Origin: Diorhabda sublineata
Taxonomy: Eukaryota; Arthropoda; Insecta; Coleoptera; Chrysomelidae
NCBI RefSeq assembly: GCF_026230105.1
Contig: NC_079483.1
Coordinates: forward strand, 11,401,312-11,465,311
Direction of reading: 5' to 3'
Length of the DNA stretch: 64,000 nucleotides
Part shown: positions 44,737-55,826 of the stretch, one piece after another
Position numbering within the stretch: the first letter of the stretch is position 1
Layout: every line of letters starts with the position of its first letter
The notes under the pieces: generated by a model
Told to the model about the DNA's origin: nothing
What the model saw: only the letters and a program-made list of their open reading frames with translations
The model's database searches: none
Program-made: the position numbers and the translations under genes

Positions 44737-47700
44737 ATGAATAATTATAAAATATTAGGAAGGGCCGGTGAAGGCGCATACGGTTTCGTATTTAAAGGTG
44801 TTGATTTGAGGACAGCAAATTTAGCGGCACTCAAAAAAATAAATGTAAATCAAGTTGGTTGTCCCAAGTCCGTTATAAGAGAAATATTAGCGTTACGTTT
44901 TTTGAGACATAAAAATGTAAGTTTTAATCTATTTATTATTTATCTTTTATTATTCTATTCACTAGATCCAACTTAGTATCTACTTTTTGTCCCACAAGTA
45001 AAGTAAATATCTTTATTACTAATTAATAAAATTTATATAAACTATCTATAATTCTAATTAATTATTGTTGGAAATTTGGCAATTTTTGCAAGAAAAAAGA
45101 AGAAATTAATGAGTTAGGTACAGCTTACATATTATAGAGTAACCTAGAATTTAATTAAAACTTGAAATCACGATAATTTCAAAATGTAAAATTTCCTTAA
45201 TGCGACCAGTGCTTGCACCAATGTATCAATTATACTCTTATCCATATTTAATTAAGTTAGCATATAAATATTAAACTTTAATTAGCGATGAGTTGAAAAA
45301 TTAAAATTACGTTTATTAAGGCCGACATACACCGATCCGATTTTACTCCAAAGAACGGATCGGAAGGAGTGAGCACAAGCTTCCGAGTTCTTTTCAAATT
45401 TCTGCTTCAACTCGATACATTCGCCACTCTTGATTTAATTAAAATCGCGGAAGGTTCTGTGAGCAAAATAATCAAAAATGTTACAAATTGTTATTTAGTT
45501 ATATATAATTCTTCCACAGATATAGAAACTTATAGGCTCTCTGTATAACGATAGACATGGTATACAAAAATGTATTATATACTTCGCAACAATCGCATGC
45601 TTTGTTTATTCACGTATCTATACAAAAATTAGTCACGTCCTCAGGAACGACATCCCGAAGAGCCTCATACGCATTACTGCAAGGGCAGACGTATGTTTGA
45701 AAAACATACATATACACAAAATAACAAAAAAAAAATGAACTTATTCGCTCATTTCCTCGGATATGTCGTCAAACGAGCTCGAGTGAACGTTCTTTTCGTG
45801 TTCATACGTTTCATTTTTCGTTCATTCGTGTGCGAGTGATTGATGTCGAATGCCGAAATCCAACATCGCTGGATGCCTAGACGTTTCATGCTTAATGAAA
45901 GATGCTGAATGAAAGACAGAAACGAATAAAAAGTAAACCGTCTGATATCATCTTAAGAGACGCCCTCTTACGTATTTTGTAATATTAAAATTCAGATTTC
46001 AATGTTAATATTTCAAAAGCACCTTCTTATATACAACTTATCTATTGTCTTTTTTTTGTTGTAGATTGTGAAGTTACTAGATTTCATCTCGTTGAAAACT
46101 TGTATGGTTTTAGTAATGGAATATTTACCGACGACATTATACGACATCTTAAGTAAAAATGATTTAGTATTATCATTAGGACAAGTGAAAGCTTACACCA
46201 GAATGCTGTTGAAAGGAGTAAATTATATGCACCAAAATCATATAATGCATCGAGTAAGGATGTAAATTTTATACCAGACGGATTTTTAAAATATTTAGAC
46301 ACTGCGCTCATTTTTAATTATTTCTTATAGTAGTAAATATACGTTCCATCTCATTCCACAAATTTAGTACCAGTCTGTCTCTCCCAAGATGCATTCTTCA
46401 AATAACGAAGTATTCCGGGAATAGCTCCCATCTATCATCCACAACCGTTCCAATGGGGTCGTCAGTCCCCTCAGCTGCGAAGTGAATGCACTTGTTAAAA
46501 CTGCCCCTATTCTAGATCCTCCCTATCCTCGGATTGACAGGGTCTCTAACAGGCAGTACCTCTTCCTTTTTTGTCCCCTTTTTTCTATTTGTCTCCATTG
46601 CTGGTTGTGGTCTTGCTGTTTTCTCGACTTTAGATACATGGCGCAGTTTTCTTTGTTGTAGTCCGACAGTGTCTTCAATTGGATGTCCCAAGCTCTTGAA
46701 ATCTTCCTTTAGCGATTTCCTCCATTATATCTCATATCTTTCGATAAACTATCGACAAATCTGCTAAATCCTGATGTATCAAGGGTGTCCACTGCTAGCC
46801 TCAGATTGATATTTTGCTAGGCTTGATCTTCGTTCGGTGACTGATGGCAGTGAATCCACACGCCGTAAAAGCAAACAGTACGATGGGGATAAGGATGACC
46901 TTAATAAGATGCCTTCTTAATGAACTAATTTTGCATAAAACTATTTCCTTTTGGAAAATTGACAGCAACCATTGCAGTGTTTTGGTCATGTTATAGAAAT
47001 AACAACAAATTATTTACTACAATATATAGATATTGCGCGATAATATACAAAAAATTTCACAATTCATTTATACCATCGTGAAACAAAAACTAAGCGTCCA
47101 AAATAGTTGAAATTTTAGGGAGAATTCTTTAACGGACGCGCAAATATATTTTCCAACTTCTTTCTTCCATAATTTCGTTACCAACCTCTACTCCGTGTTC
47201 CAAATGGATATTATTTATCCGATGCAATTTCTACCAGTCTGGATGCAGTGCTTCTGGTTGGACTGAGTAGCCTAGTGGCACTGTTACCGGTCCCAAGCCC
47301 GAAAAAAGAGGAAGGTAGGGGACCAGGTTAATAGCAAACCCCCCAGAAAAGAGTTAACTAGCTCAAAGTACTGATAGAAAGCATCTAATATGAACTGATT
47401 TAACGATCACAATCCACGCAAGGAAAAAGGATTTCCCAACTCCTATTGCATAAATGCTCGACATCTTCAGGTTTGAGGTCGGAAACTTTTTAGACAACTC
47501 TCGTAGATGACATTTGTATGGCGGTAACGCAGTTTTTTTTATAAATTATTCTTTCCTCTCCATTAGATTTTTTAAACATCATATATTTTGCAGGATTTAA
47601 AACCAGCTAATTTATTATTAAGCAAAAACGGCATATTAAAAATAGGCGATTTTGGATTGGCGAGAATATATGATCACGAAAAACGACGATTATATTCACA

Positions 47701-50700
47701 CCAAGTTGCGACGAGGTGGTACAGATCACCGGAGTTGTTATATGGATCAAGAACTTACAATTTGTCAGTGGATATGTGGTCTGTTGGATGTATAATAGCG
47801 GAAATGGTCGAAGGGAAACCGCTTTTTCCGGTAATATTTTTATCTATACTTGCCACTATAGTAAATAGTTTCAAGAGTGTGATTATCCACATAAATATTG
47901 GCTTCTGGTTGAAATTTTTATTCCAGTTTCGTATTTTTTGATGTTGCGAAGGCGTTTGATAGTGTAGACCACTATTAACCATTTTTCAAGATTCATTTTT
48001 TTAATAAAAAAATGCACTTGTTTCAAGTTAGTTGAAATTAGTTTCTTTACTAACGTTGTGCATTAGATGTTGGAGTTGAATCATTACGTAGGCTGCTGTT
48101 TCCATTTTTTGTTCTATTTCCTACCATTTCATTTCTAGTTTTCCCCTGCCATCTTTATTTCTTCTGTTCTACTCCTCCTCGGTTGTCCTTTCTTTTTTTT
48201 AACTTCGTGCTTCATAATATCTTCCGTATCGACCGTTTTTCTCCCATACCCATAACGTGTCTTTTGTCGAATTTGTTTTAAATTCATACTAAATTCAAAT
48301 TTTCTCCCATAGTGTTCCTTATTTTGTTATATCTCGATCTATTCTATATTTTTTTAGAAATCTTATTTCGATAATGTGTACTTTTTTCTTTCTCAGTGCC
48401 CATGTCTCTGATTCATATTTGCACCACCTACAAAAGTAGACAATTAATTGAATATTTTATTTAATCAATATTTCTATCAACGCCACTTTGAATATTGAAT
48501 TTTGACTCTTATGAATTTAAAATTTTTTCAAGAATTTATACAACTCAAAACCATCACAAAACTCACTTTGGTGTTTCTATAAGATGTGTTCAGAAAATAA
48601 TCTATGGAGTTAACCATTTGGGATAAGGAAATCAAAGCTTGTGGAACGTTTAAGTTGCTACCATCTCAATCTAGCGGTCGAGAAAGCTAAAAAAGTATTT
48701 AGCTGCTGCCGCATTTTTGATCTTACCTTTGTTTCTAAAACGTACTCGAAAGTTTTTCGGCGCATATTATTTCCAGCAGCAGCTAAATACTTTTATGGCT
48801 CTCTCGACCGCTCGATTGGGATGGTAGGAACTTAAACGTTCCACAAGCTTTGATTGGCTAAACCTTATTATTAATTTGTGATTAATCCATGCGTTATAGA
48901 CATGTGATTGTTTGGCGATTTTTTTCGCTTAATGCAGTGATATAACTCGCATGCGAACGTTTTGAAAGACCCTACATAGTGTATCTAGAACAATTATCAG
49001 GGCCGGATTAAGCTAGAGGCTTGGGGGGGCTATAGCCCCGGGCCCCATCATTCTGTATTTTTTGATATGTTGATACCACAAATCTAACGTATTGATATTA
49101 TTTTGTGAATTTTTCCGGGTTTCCGAATTCCTTAAGGGGGCCCCGTCATTATTTTAGCCCCGGGCCTTATAAATCTTAATCCGGCCCTGACAATTATGGT
49201 ATATTATTCGTGATGTTATTATTTATTGTAGTAGTATATTCTATTTATTTCTTTGTTAGGGAGAAACAGACATAGAACAATTAGCTATGGTATTAGGAAC
49301 TCTAGGAACTCCAAACAATAAAACATGGCCGGGCTTGACGCAGTTGCCAGATTACAATAAAATATCATTTACTTATGCAAAACCTCAACCATGGACGTCG
49401 GTATTACCAGAAGCAGATTCGGGGACAATAGATTTAATAAGTAAAATTTTAATATACGATCAGAACAAAAGATTGACGGCAAAAGAGGTGAGTATGGAAT
49501 TACTAATTAATAAGTTGAATTTCGTACTCAGCTAATATTTATCAATGTAGTATTTCCATATATCGTAGATTTATGGTGTATTTCAACGCAATATAAATTG
49601 ATTATTAATGACACCTACCAATGATTAATTGTCTATTAACGATTTTGTTATATGCAACCCAATGTACATTATTCATTTATGTTGACAATATCCTATGGTG
49701 TAGATAACCAAACATACATATACTTACCCACTAAAACTTGTGGAATGAAGCAGCTGTGTTGGTTCTAACTGTCATATCTCCATTTATTTTATTGTGATTT
49801 TTTTTAAACTCCACGTAAAATTTTGAAATCAGAAGATTGAGAGTTTGACGTGGTGCTGGTGTACAGGTTGGGTCTTTGATTGCAACTTCACTTCAACCAG
49901 GCAAATGTACTACAGCGAATAGAAGCAGGACTGAGATTTTATTGAACTTTTCAAATGGAGTGGGAGGTTGATAACATATTAATTTCTCTAAAAATTTGAA
50001 CGTGAGAATAAAATAAAAATGTATATGTTTGAATATATAGGACGATGTCCTTTGAAAAGCCAATCAGTCACAGTGGCTTGAACCTTTTGACGTCACTAGG
50101 TAAACAGTGAGACTTGCCGAAGTGTTTGAACCTCACATTTGTGAGTGCTAGGTACTCACTGATAACGTGGTCTGAAGTTACTTCCTCTTCCATTTTCCAA
50201 GCGGCATTCTGGATCGTCCAGGATGTCCATTATGTGGAGATGGAAACTTACATGACCGTGTTGGATTAAAAGGTAACCAGTCGAATTTCGCGCCTATTTA
50301 AGTGAGGCGGTCGTTTGGTAATAGAAACGGAAGGTCCATCTATATGTAACTTTGTTTGTCTCATATCAGGTATTTTATCCATTTGCGCAGAGCTTGCAAG
50401 AAGATTGTTGATATTTTGGGCTGCACCGAGGATAGGTTCTGGGCTCATTGGTGGATTAGCCGATCTCAATCTGGCTAGCTATTCCACCCTTGTCGTTGTC
50501 CTTGTGATGTCTTGGACCTTGTAGCCATCACTCACCAGTTCTTATAGGAACTTATTACAGCACAGTACAAGCCTAGAGTACACCGTTCCAACCGTTATGG
50601 CTTGTATGGTAGCTCTGCTATATGTGTTTCTATGACATCGATTAAGTATCACACGTCCACATTCCATCACATTGAATACCTAACTTCAGCTTGGAAGACC

Positions 50701-51293
50701 GTATCATATTACCCAAGCGAAAAAAAATTCGTTTATTTTGAGTTATTCTCCGTAGAAGTCTGATAACACCAAGGCAATCATTGTGGAGCCGTCTCTAACG
50801 ATTTTGACAAGAATAAATTTTTATTTCGCCAACAGATAAAAGAAATTTAAAAATTTATAATACCATACCTCCTACACGAGTATATGGTGTACCAAAACTG
50901 CACCAACCTGACAAACAACTTTGACACAGTATCGTAATTTTTTCTCCATTTCAATCGCAGCTGTACTATGAGCGGTTTCAGATATACAACTGAGAGCAAA
51001 AATTTCCAAATAAGTGAAAGAAAAAGGAAGGTATAACGAGGATCCATTGTACAATATTTTCAATGACACTAAACACGATATGCTTTGACATATCAATTTT
51101 CCAATTTCTTTTAGTTTATTTATACTAATTCTAATTTCTTTTTCAGGCGCTGAATGACAGATACTTCAAACAGTATCCGTTACCTTGTAAACTATCCCAA
51201 ATGCCGAAAATAGATGAAATCGAAACAAATGAATCGCCCTGTGATTTTTCGGAATTTGATATTTACGAAACGTCGAACGAAGACAGTTTATAA
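44737..51293 (+). CDS. CDK20: Cyclin-dependent kinase 20 (cell cycle-related kinase, CCRK)
   Basis: Exons: 44737-44916, 46065-46253, 47594-47830, 49260-49487 and 51147-51293 (TAA), all phase 0; 326 residues against 346 in human. The Gly-rich loop is GRAGEGAYGFVF (8-19), the ATP-binding Lys is K33, the C-helix Glu is E49, the catalytic loop is HRDLKPAN (D124; the exon 2/3 junction falls between HR and D), and DFG is 142-144. The activation loop VATRWYRSPELLYG carries T163, with SPE in place of the usual APE. GETDIEQL, TLGTPNNKTWPGLTQLPDYN and PDYNKISF are CDK20-specific. The start is ATG 44737. CDK20 acts with MAK/ICK-type kinases in cilium length control and cell-cycle entry. The tail beyond the kinase fold is short and acidic. 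AATAAA is at 51403. Introns 2-4 hold retrotransposon and MITE insertions. Confidence 0.93.
46330..47570. repeat. Unidentified repeat DNA in CDK20 intron 2
   Basis: This part of the intron is visibly less AT-rich than the rest. A minus-strand reading (KCIHFAAEGTDDPIGTVVDD, then RWELFPEYFVI) resembles translated retrotransposon sequence, and 47240-47340 on the plus strand reads ALLPVPSPKKEEGRG. No conserved catalytic block was found, so the class is left open. Confidence 0.4.
48080..48430 (-). pseudogene. RTE-like retrotransposon 3' fragment (CDK20 intron 3)
   Basis: On the minus strand, YESETWALRKKKVHIIEIRF (near 48365-48425) matches the 'YGsEtWtl-kk-x-x-x-x-i-e-a-x-EmrfLR' block. QPRRSRTEEI near 48150 matches the RGRP tail. 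A separate plus-strand scrap at about 47938-47980 reads FDVAKAFDSVDH, a Jockey-type reverse-transcriptase motif, so at least two different insertions hit this intron. Confidence 0.65.
48630..48855. mobile_element. Long-hairpin MITE (foldback element)
   Basis: A left arm of about 80 bp starting 'aatcaaagcttgtggaacgt' (48630) is matched almost throughout by the reverse complement of the right arm ending at 48855. Shared inner sequence includes 'gcggtcgag' and 'agtatttagctgctgc'. The loop is about 60 bp. The whole 226-bp sequence could fold into one long hairpin. It lies in CDK20 intron 3. Confidence 0.8.
48998..49189. mobile_element. Non-autonomous hAT MITE with intact 8-bp target duplication
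   Basis: The element begins 'cagggccggattaag' and ends with its reverse complement, 'cttaatccggccctg'. It is flanked on both sides by the identical 8-mer 'acaattat' (48990-48997 and 49190-49197). Subterminal 'gccccggg' blocks also face each other. An 8-bp duplication and CAGGGNC ends are diagnostic of hAT transposition. At 192 bp it has no coding capacity. It lies about 70 bp upstream of CDK20 exon 4. Confidence 0.92.
50040..50530 (-). pseudogene. R1/Jockey-type retrotransposon RNase H and C-terminal tail fragment (CDK20 intron 4)
   Basis: The minus-strand frame reads LARLRSANPPMSPEPILGAA and later HLNRREIRLV. A shifted frame continues HIMDILDDPECRLENG. This is the 'ADeLAr-x-Gs-x-x-x-x-x-PEP', 'Lnr-x-x-r-lvTGll-GH', 'h-x-m-g-i-x-dp-x-CR-C' arrangement that follows the RNase H domain in R1/Jockey-like elements. 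Frameshifts and stops make it inactive. Confidence 0.7.
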
Positions 51294-51422
51294 ACTGGAG
51301 GCGGTGATTCATCTAAAGCAAAAAATAATCTTTCAAACTTACGGTTTTAAAATGGATTTTGTATAAAATTTTTCAAGTTTAATATAGTTTACGCCAAACA
51401 TAAATAAAAAAAACTTTAAATA

Positions 51423-51587
51423 CTACGGGAATCCAATAACAGCATTGCCGTGATCGGAGCTTTCGTAGTACACTTTTCTTAAGCGAGGCGTTAACAAATC
51501 TACGCCGTCTGTGATATCGACGTGGCGTGTTCTGTTCGTTTGCAATGATTGTTTGTTAACGCTAATTTGTTCTTTTTTCGTTTTCAT
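51423..51587 (-). CDS. Possible small protein or terminal exon convergent to CDK20
   Basis: A minus-strand frame of 54 codons starts at ATG 51587 and reads MKTKKEQISVNKQSLQTNRT, then RHVDITDGVDLLTPRLRKVY and YESSDHGNAVIGFP, stopping at 51423. Codons are CG-rich compared with the neighbourhood (GAC GGC GTA; ACG CCT CGC), and residue composition is protein-like. An acceptor-like 'gtacag' sits 6 bases before the ATG, so it could be the last exon of a minus-strand gene. The stop lies 130 bp past the CDK20 stop, within the reach of the CDK20 3' end. A second minus-strand stretch, near 51715-51810 (ETFCMELSRYSSDNETNSSR), is similarly coding-like. The family is not recognised. Confidence 0.4.
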   Translation of the reverse strand: MKTKKEQISVNKQSLQTNRTRHVDITDGVDLLTPRLRKVYYESSDHGNAVIGFP

Positions 51588-52335
51588 GATGTTCTGTACG
51601 ATCCAGTATTATAGATTTAGTTTGATAGTTTTTATGAGGAGAATATTTCAATTAAAGGAGACATAAAATTAAGGCAAATCATTTTGTGTGCGCTTGCCTA
51701 ATCTCTAGGAGCAGCGTAGCTCCGCTAGAGACGACTAGACATTCGAGAACTGTTCGTTTCGTTGTCCGAGGAATAACGACTCAACTCCATACAAAACGTC
51801 TCGCCTGGGTCCGTATAAGTAAGAAATATGATTGAAATGTGATTTTTATGTTCTAACCTAATCAAACTTAGACCGACACAAATTACAAACGAACTGGAAT
51901 ACATGAAGTAAAATAAAAGTCAAGATGACAACACTTCAAAATGTCATTGGCAGGACCTTTCGTAATAACAAAAAAAACAGTTTCAGCAGACAGTTGCTAC
52001 AAAAATAATTGTAGAGTCAGGATTCTTTAACAAGGGCACTTCCAATGCGGATTCAATGCTAAATTATTATAATTAGAAGTAGTGTTTCTGGAGAAGAAAT
52101 TCATCGTTTTATTTGGATCCTTATTAAATCAAAAGACGGCTTGATTAAACTTAACCTCAAAAAACTAGTACAAAGACACATGTCTCCACTGTACGCAAAG
52201 TCAAAATGGGCCGATTTTATGTGGTAGTGCCACTTTGCACTTCATTCGAGAATTACATTAGGAATGTACCTCGAGTGAAAAAAGAATAGGGTATAGCACC
52301 CTTAGCGAATTCTACTAGCCGCGAATGATAGAATT
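51588..52335. other. Spacer downstream of CDK20
   Basis: Contains the coding-like minus-strand stretch near 51715-51810 mentioned with the previous feature, and an imperfect palindrome there ('ctctaggagcagcg', 'cgctagag'). Nothing else was assigned. Confidence 0.4.
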
Positions 52336-52790
52336 AATGTAAGAATTTATTTCAGAATTGTATTTAGAATATATGTCAAAATTAATGTCAGAATGGATGT
52401 CGAAACTGATGTCAGAATATATGTCAAAATTAATGTCAGAAATGATGTCATTATTAATATCTGAGTGGATGTCAGAATAGATGTCAAAACCGATGTCAGA
52501 ATTTTTTTCAGAATTGTATTTAGAATTAATGTCAGAATATATGTCAAAGTTGATGTCAGAATATATGTCAAAATTAATATCAGAGTTGCTGTCAAAATTA
52601 ATGTCAGAAATGATGTCATTATTAATATTAGAATGGATGTGAGAATGATGGCAAAACTGACGTCAGAATTGTATTTAGAATATATGTCAAAATTAATGTC
52701 AGAATGTATGTCAAAACTGATATAAGAATTTATTTCAGAATTGATGTCATAATTGATTTTAGAGTTGATGTAAAAATTAATGTCAGAATT
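52336..52790. repeat. 12-bp minisatellite, about 38 units
   Basis: Consecutive 12-mers such as 'atgtcagaatgg', 'atgtcaaaatta' and 'atgtcagaatat' run for about 455 bp with an almost unbroken 12-base register. A distinctive pair of units ('tttcagaattg' then 'tatttagaat') recurs after 13 and then about 14 units, showing higher-order organisation. As 12 is a multiple of 3, several frames on both strands stay open and give false proteins of four-residue repeats. Confidence 0.92.
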
Positions 52791-54069
52791 TGCTCAAAGA
52801 AAGAGGGGCATCCTGAAATTTTTTGTAATTTTAAATGCAAAAATCGAAGGTTTGCGTCAGTTTTGTTTTCATTTCATGGAAACTCGTTTATACGTATGTG
52901 CCTTCACTGACAATGGACTGGTAACAGTGCTTCGAAGTTTAGCAATCTGAATCTCAATACTTGAAAAGTACTTGGCAAAAATACGGTACACACAACACAT
53001 TACTATTGGTCGGTTGCAATCAGTTAGCCAAACAGGAGCGCTGCCAATTTTAACAATCAATTCAACAGAAAATCTCCGTTCGTTTCGAACCGATTGGGCG
53101 AGAATCTTTCTTATGTAAAAAGACAGCACAAGAGGGGACGGCTTGACTTGTTGTCAAATAGGTTATTTTAACTCTTATACTTTTGTTATGGATTCAAGTT
53201 TAGTGATAACTTTTTAGGGCCTAATCTGGAAACTATTTTTTCGGAATATGTTTGGTAATGAGATCAATCTACAAAAATATATTTTTTGGTCAATGCAAGG
53301 ATGTGCCAACTCAATACAGAAGGGGACACTAAACAGATAAATTTTAATGATTCATATTGAAGATCCACGCTTTTAGAACAATATTTTCTTTTATTCTTAT
53401 ACTTTTTTGGCCAGTTAATCTAATTAACTATTAGATCATGTTTTTTTACTATAATTTAAACTTGTTGAATAGAAACTTCTTATAAATAAAAGTTAACTGT
53501 TAAGAAGTTATTGAATCAGCCAACATCCCACTATAAAGCTCATTTTTTGGGACAAAAAACTCCAAACTTGCATCCTCACTTTGAATATTATGGACAACGG
53601 AATGTTGTTCTTCTTTTATAACAAATATTTCTCTTCTTTTTGTGTTTCCCAATCATTTACTATAGAATTGTTTTGGATAAGTGAAAACTGAAAAAATATA
53701 AAATTTTTATTTTAACTAAGTAACAAATATACATCAAATAAAAATGTAATTTGACAAGCCCTTAATTAGAAGCAAATAACAAAATCATTTTTTTATACTA
53801 ACTATCTTCCTAATTAATTGAATTGCAGGTTATAAGTTATAACAAATGATGGTACTAACACAAAATTCGGTGTATATAGGATTAAAAAAAAATTTGAAAA
53901 ACTTTTTGGATTTTCCAAAATTACTTTCATATCTTTGCTAAAAATTCTAGAATTAATAAAGCTAGAAAGCAGTGATAAGTCAATAGACTAAATGCATAGC
54001 ATGATTGATACGAAAATCCCATTCGAAGTGGTAATCAATGATTGCTAATCATGGTTCAATAAAGATCTT
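52791..54069. other. Unassigned AT-rich spacer
   Basis: An 86-codon minus-strand frame at 52869-53129 shows no recognisable motif. No repeat structure was seen. Confidence 0.4.
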
Positions 54070-54400
54070 CCTCAAGCTCGAATGAATCTTCCAGGTTTAC
54101 AGATGGTGCAAAACAGGGACCAAACCCCAATGTATCCATACCACTATTCTTCAGGTAGAATTGATAGCAATAATGTCCAGAAATATTTGAATAGAAACCC
54201 CTCTTGAAAACACATTTGAATTCTTTTCGATAGCCAAGTGGCCCTGAAGTCTATTGAGAGCATGTCCAAGATAGCGTGGGAGTGCAAACAACATAGCACT
54301 AGCTAATAGAAATAAAGTAGTTCTAATGAGGCTACCATGCCACCAGGATATACCAGGCAATGAAGAGGAAGAACGACTCTGTACTTTGGACCAGAGACGT
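54070..54400 (+). pseudogene. Non-LTR retrotransposon RNase H domain relic
   Basis: Plus-strand pieces read FTDGAKQGP (decayed ytDGSkt-g), LQVELIAIM (q-aE-x-x-AI), NNIALANRNKVVLMRLPCHQ and DIPGNEEEERL (the 'W-x-pgH-g-x-x-GNE-aD-lA' block). These are the RNase H signatures of R1/Jockey-like elements, in order. Stops separate them. Confidence 0.7.
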
Positions 54401-55826
54401 ACTGTTGTACTGTGGGATCACCAGATTAAATTACGTTTGACAACTTTTGCAATTTATTACAAATTAATAGTCGACCTGCGATTACAAGGAATAAATAAAT
54501 AGCAAGTGTATAATTGGTGCTTTAAATTGATTCAACCTATCAAATAAAAGATTTTGAAAATCTATTCGAAAACTTAACTAAAATGACAAACTATGTTTGC
54601 AACACTCAAATTTTGTATTAGTAAAATATAATCATGCAGGAAAATACTGTAAATAAAAACAAAAGTTTATGATATACAAAGTATGATATAAATGTTGACA
54701 TTTTGATAAGGACATTCGCATTAAACATGATATATTATGAGATTTGTTGATGTACATTTAAAAATAAGATTTAATTGACTATAGACTGTACACACTTTAT
54801 ATATCATTTAAATATGACGTAAAGTATATAAATTATTAAAAAATTTTAAAAGATTTCAATGATAAAATATGTCATTTTATTGTAAAGTACTAGATTCATA
54901 CCCACTCATCATCAGAATCGATTCGCTCAAAAAAAATTTAGAAAAGTACATTTATGTTAGACATTAACTGTTTTACTCGTCCAGGTTTTATCTGTACCTT
55001 ACTACACAGATACGTTCGATTGGCATGGGTTAAGGAGAATGTGAGTTAGTTGGTTGATTGAAGGTTTGTATTGTTTACAGATGACTCAAGGTATGGACGG
55101 TTTTTTGATCGTCAGCATATTCATTTATGAACTCTTTCTCGTGTTCCCAGAAATCATAGAGCAGTGAAGAAAGGTTATGTATTTAGAAGTATAGTTGATG
55201 TTTTAATGGGAGTAGAGAATTGTAAGTAGTTGATGCATAACTATGCAGATTTATGTAGGAACAAGTGCCATTAAATATTCGATGTTTGGTTTTAGAAACT
55301 GAATTTAAAAAAAATGTATGATTTAATTAGACTTTGATGATGATGATGAAGACTTTAATGACCATCTTAGTATCTCAACTGACAAGAGGAACAAACTAGA
55401 TGTAAAAAAAATATATAAATATGTAAATATACCAATTCATTTATAATATAAAATTCAGCATTATTTTCATGAAAAGTAGGTTAGGAACCTGTATCTTTTA
55501 CTTCCGTTTTAGCGATGATATACCAATAAAAAATAAGAAGGTACTAAAATAGCATTAACAAAATATATATGTATATATATAAAGACAATTTTCAAAAGCA
55601 TTCCAAATTTAATTGTTCTAAAAATTGGCTATCCCTGCTATAAGAAAACTTAACAAGGTCAGACCAATATTTACAAAAGAACATCCCTAAGCAACAAGAA
55701 GGGGCGTAAAACAGATGAACTGCAGTTTACATTATTGATGAATCACAAAATTGCTACTTGGAAAATTGTAGGCATAAAATACATGCAAATATAATTTTTT
55801 TTTTCAATTTTTCTTATATTTTTATA
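54401..55826. other. Unassigned AT-rich spacer
   Basis: Mostly AT-rich. A short plus-strand reading near 55075 (FTDDSRYGRFFDRQHIH) faintly recalls the D-E-S-R block of Tc1 transposases but is too weak to call. Confidence 0.35.

Noticed and set aside
45320..45950. 'ggccgacatacaccgatccg' as a transposon terminus in CDK20 intron 1
   Set aside because: No matching opposite end and no target duplication were found.
52347..52725. Open frames of 86-90 codons on both strands with four-residue repeats
   Set aside because: They are produced by the 12-bp minisatellite, whose period keeps frames open.
55075..55230. Possible Tc1 catalytic block (FTDDSRYGRFFDRQ)
   Set aside because: Only one weak match without neighbouring transposase blocks.
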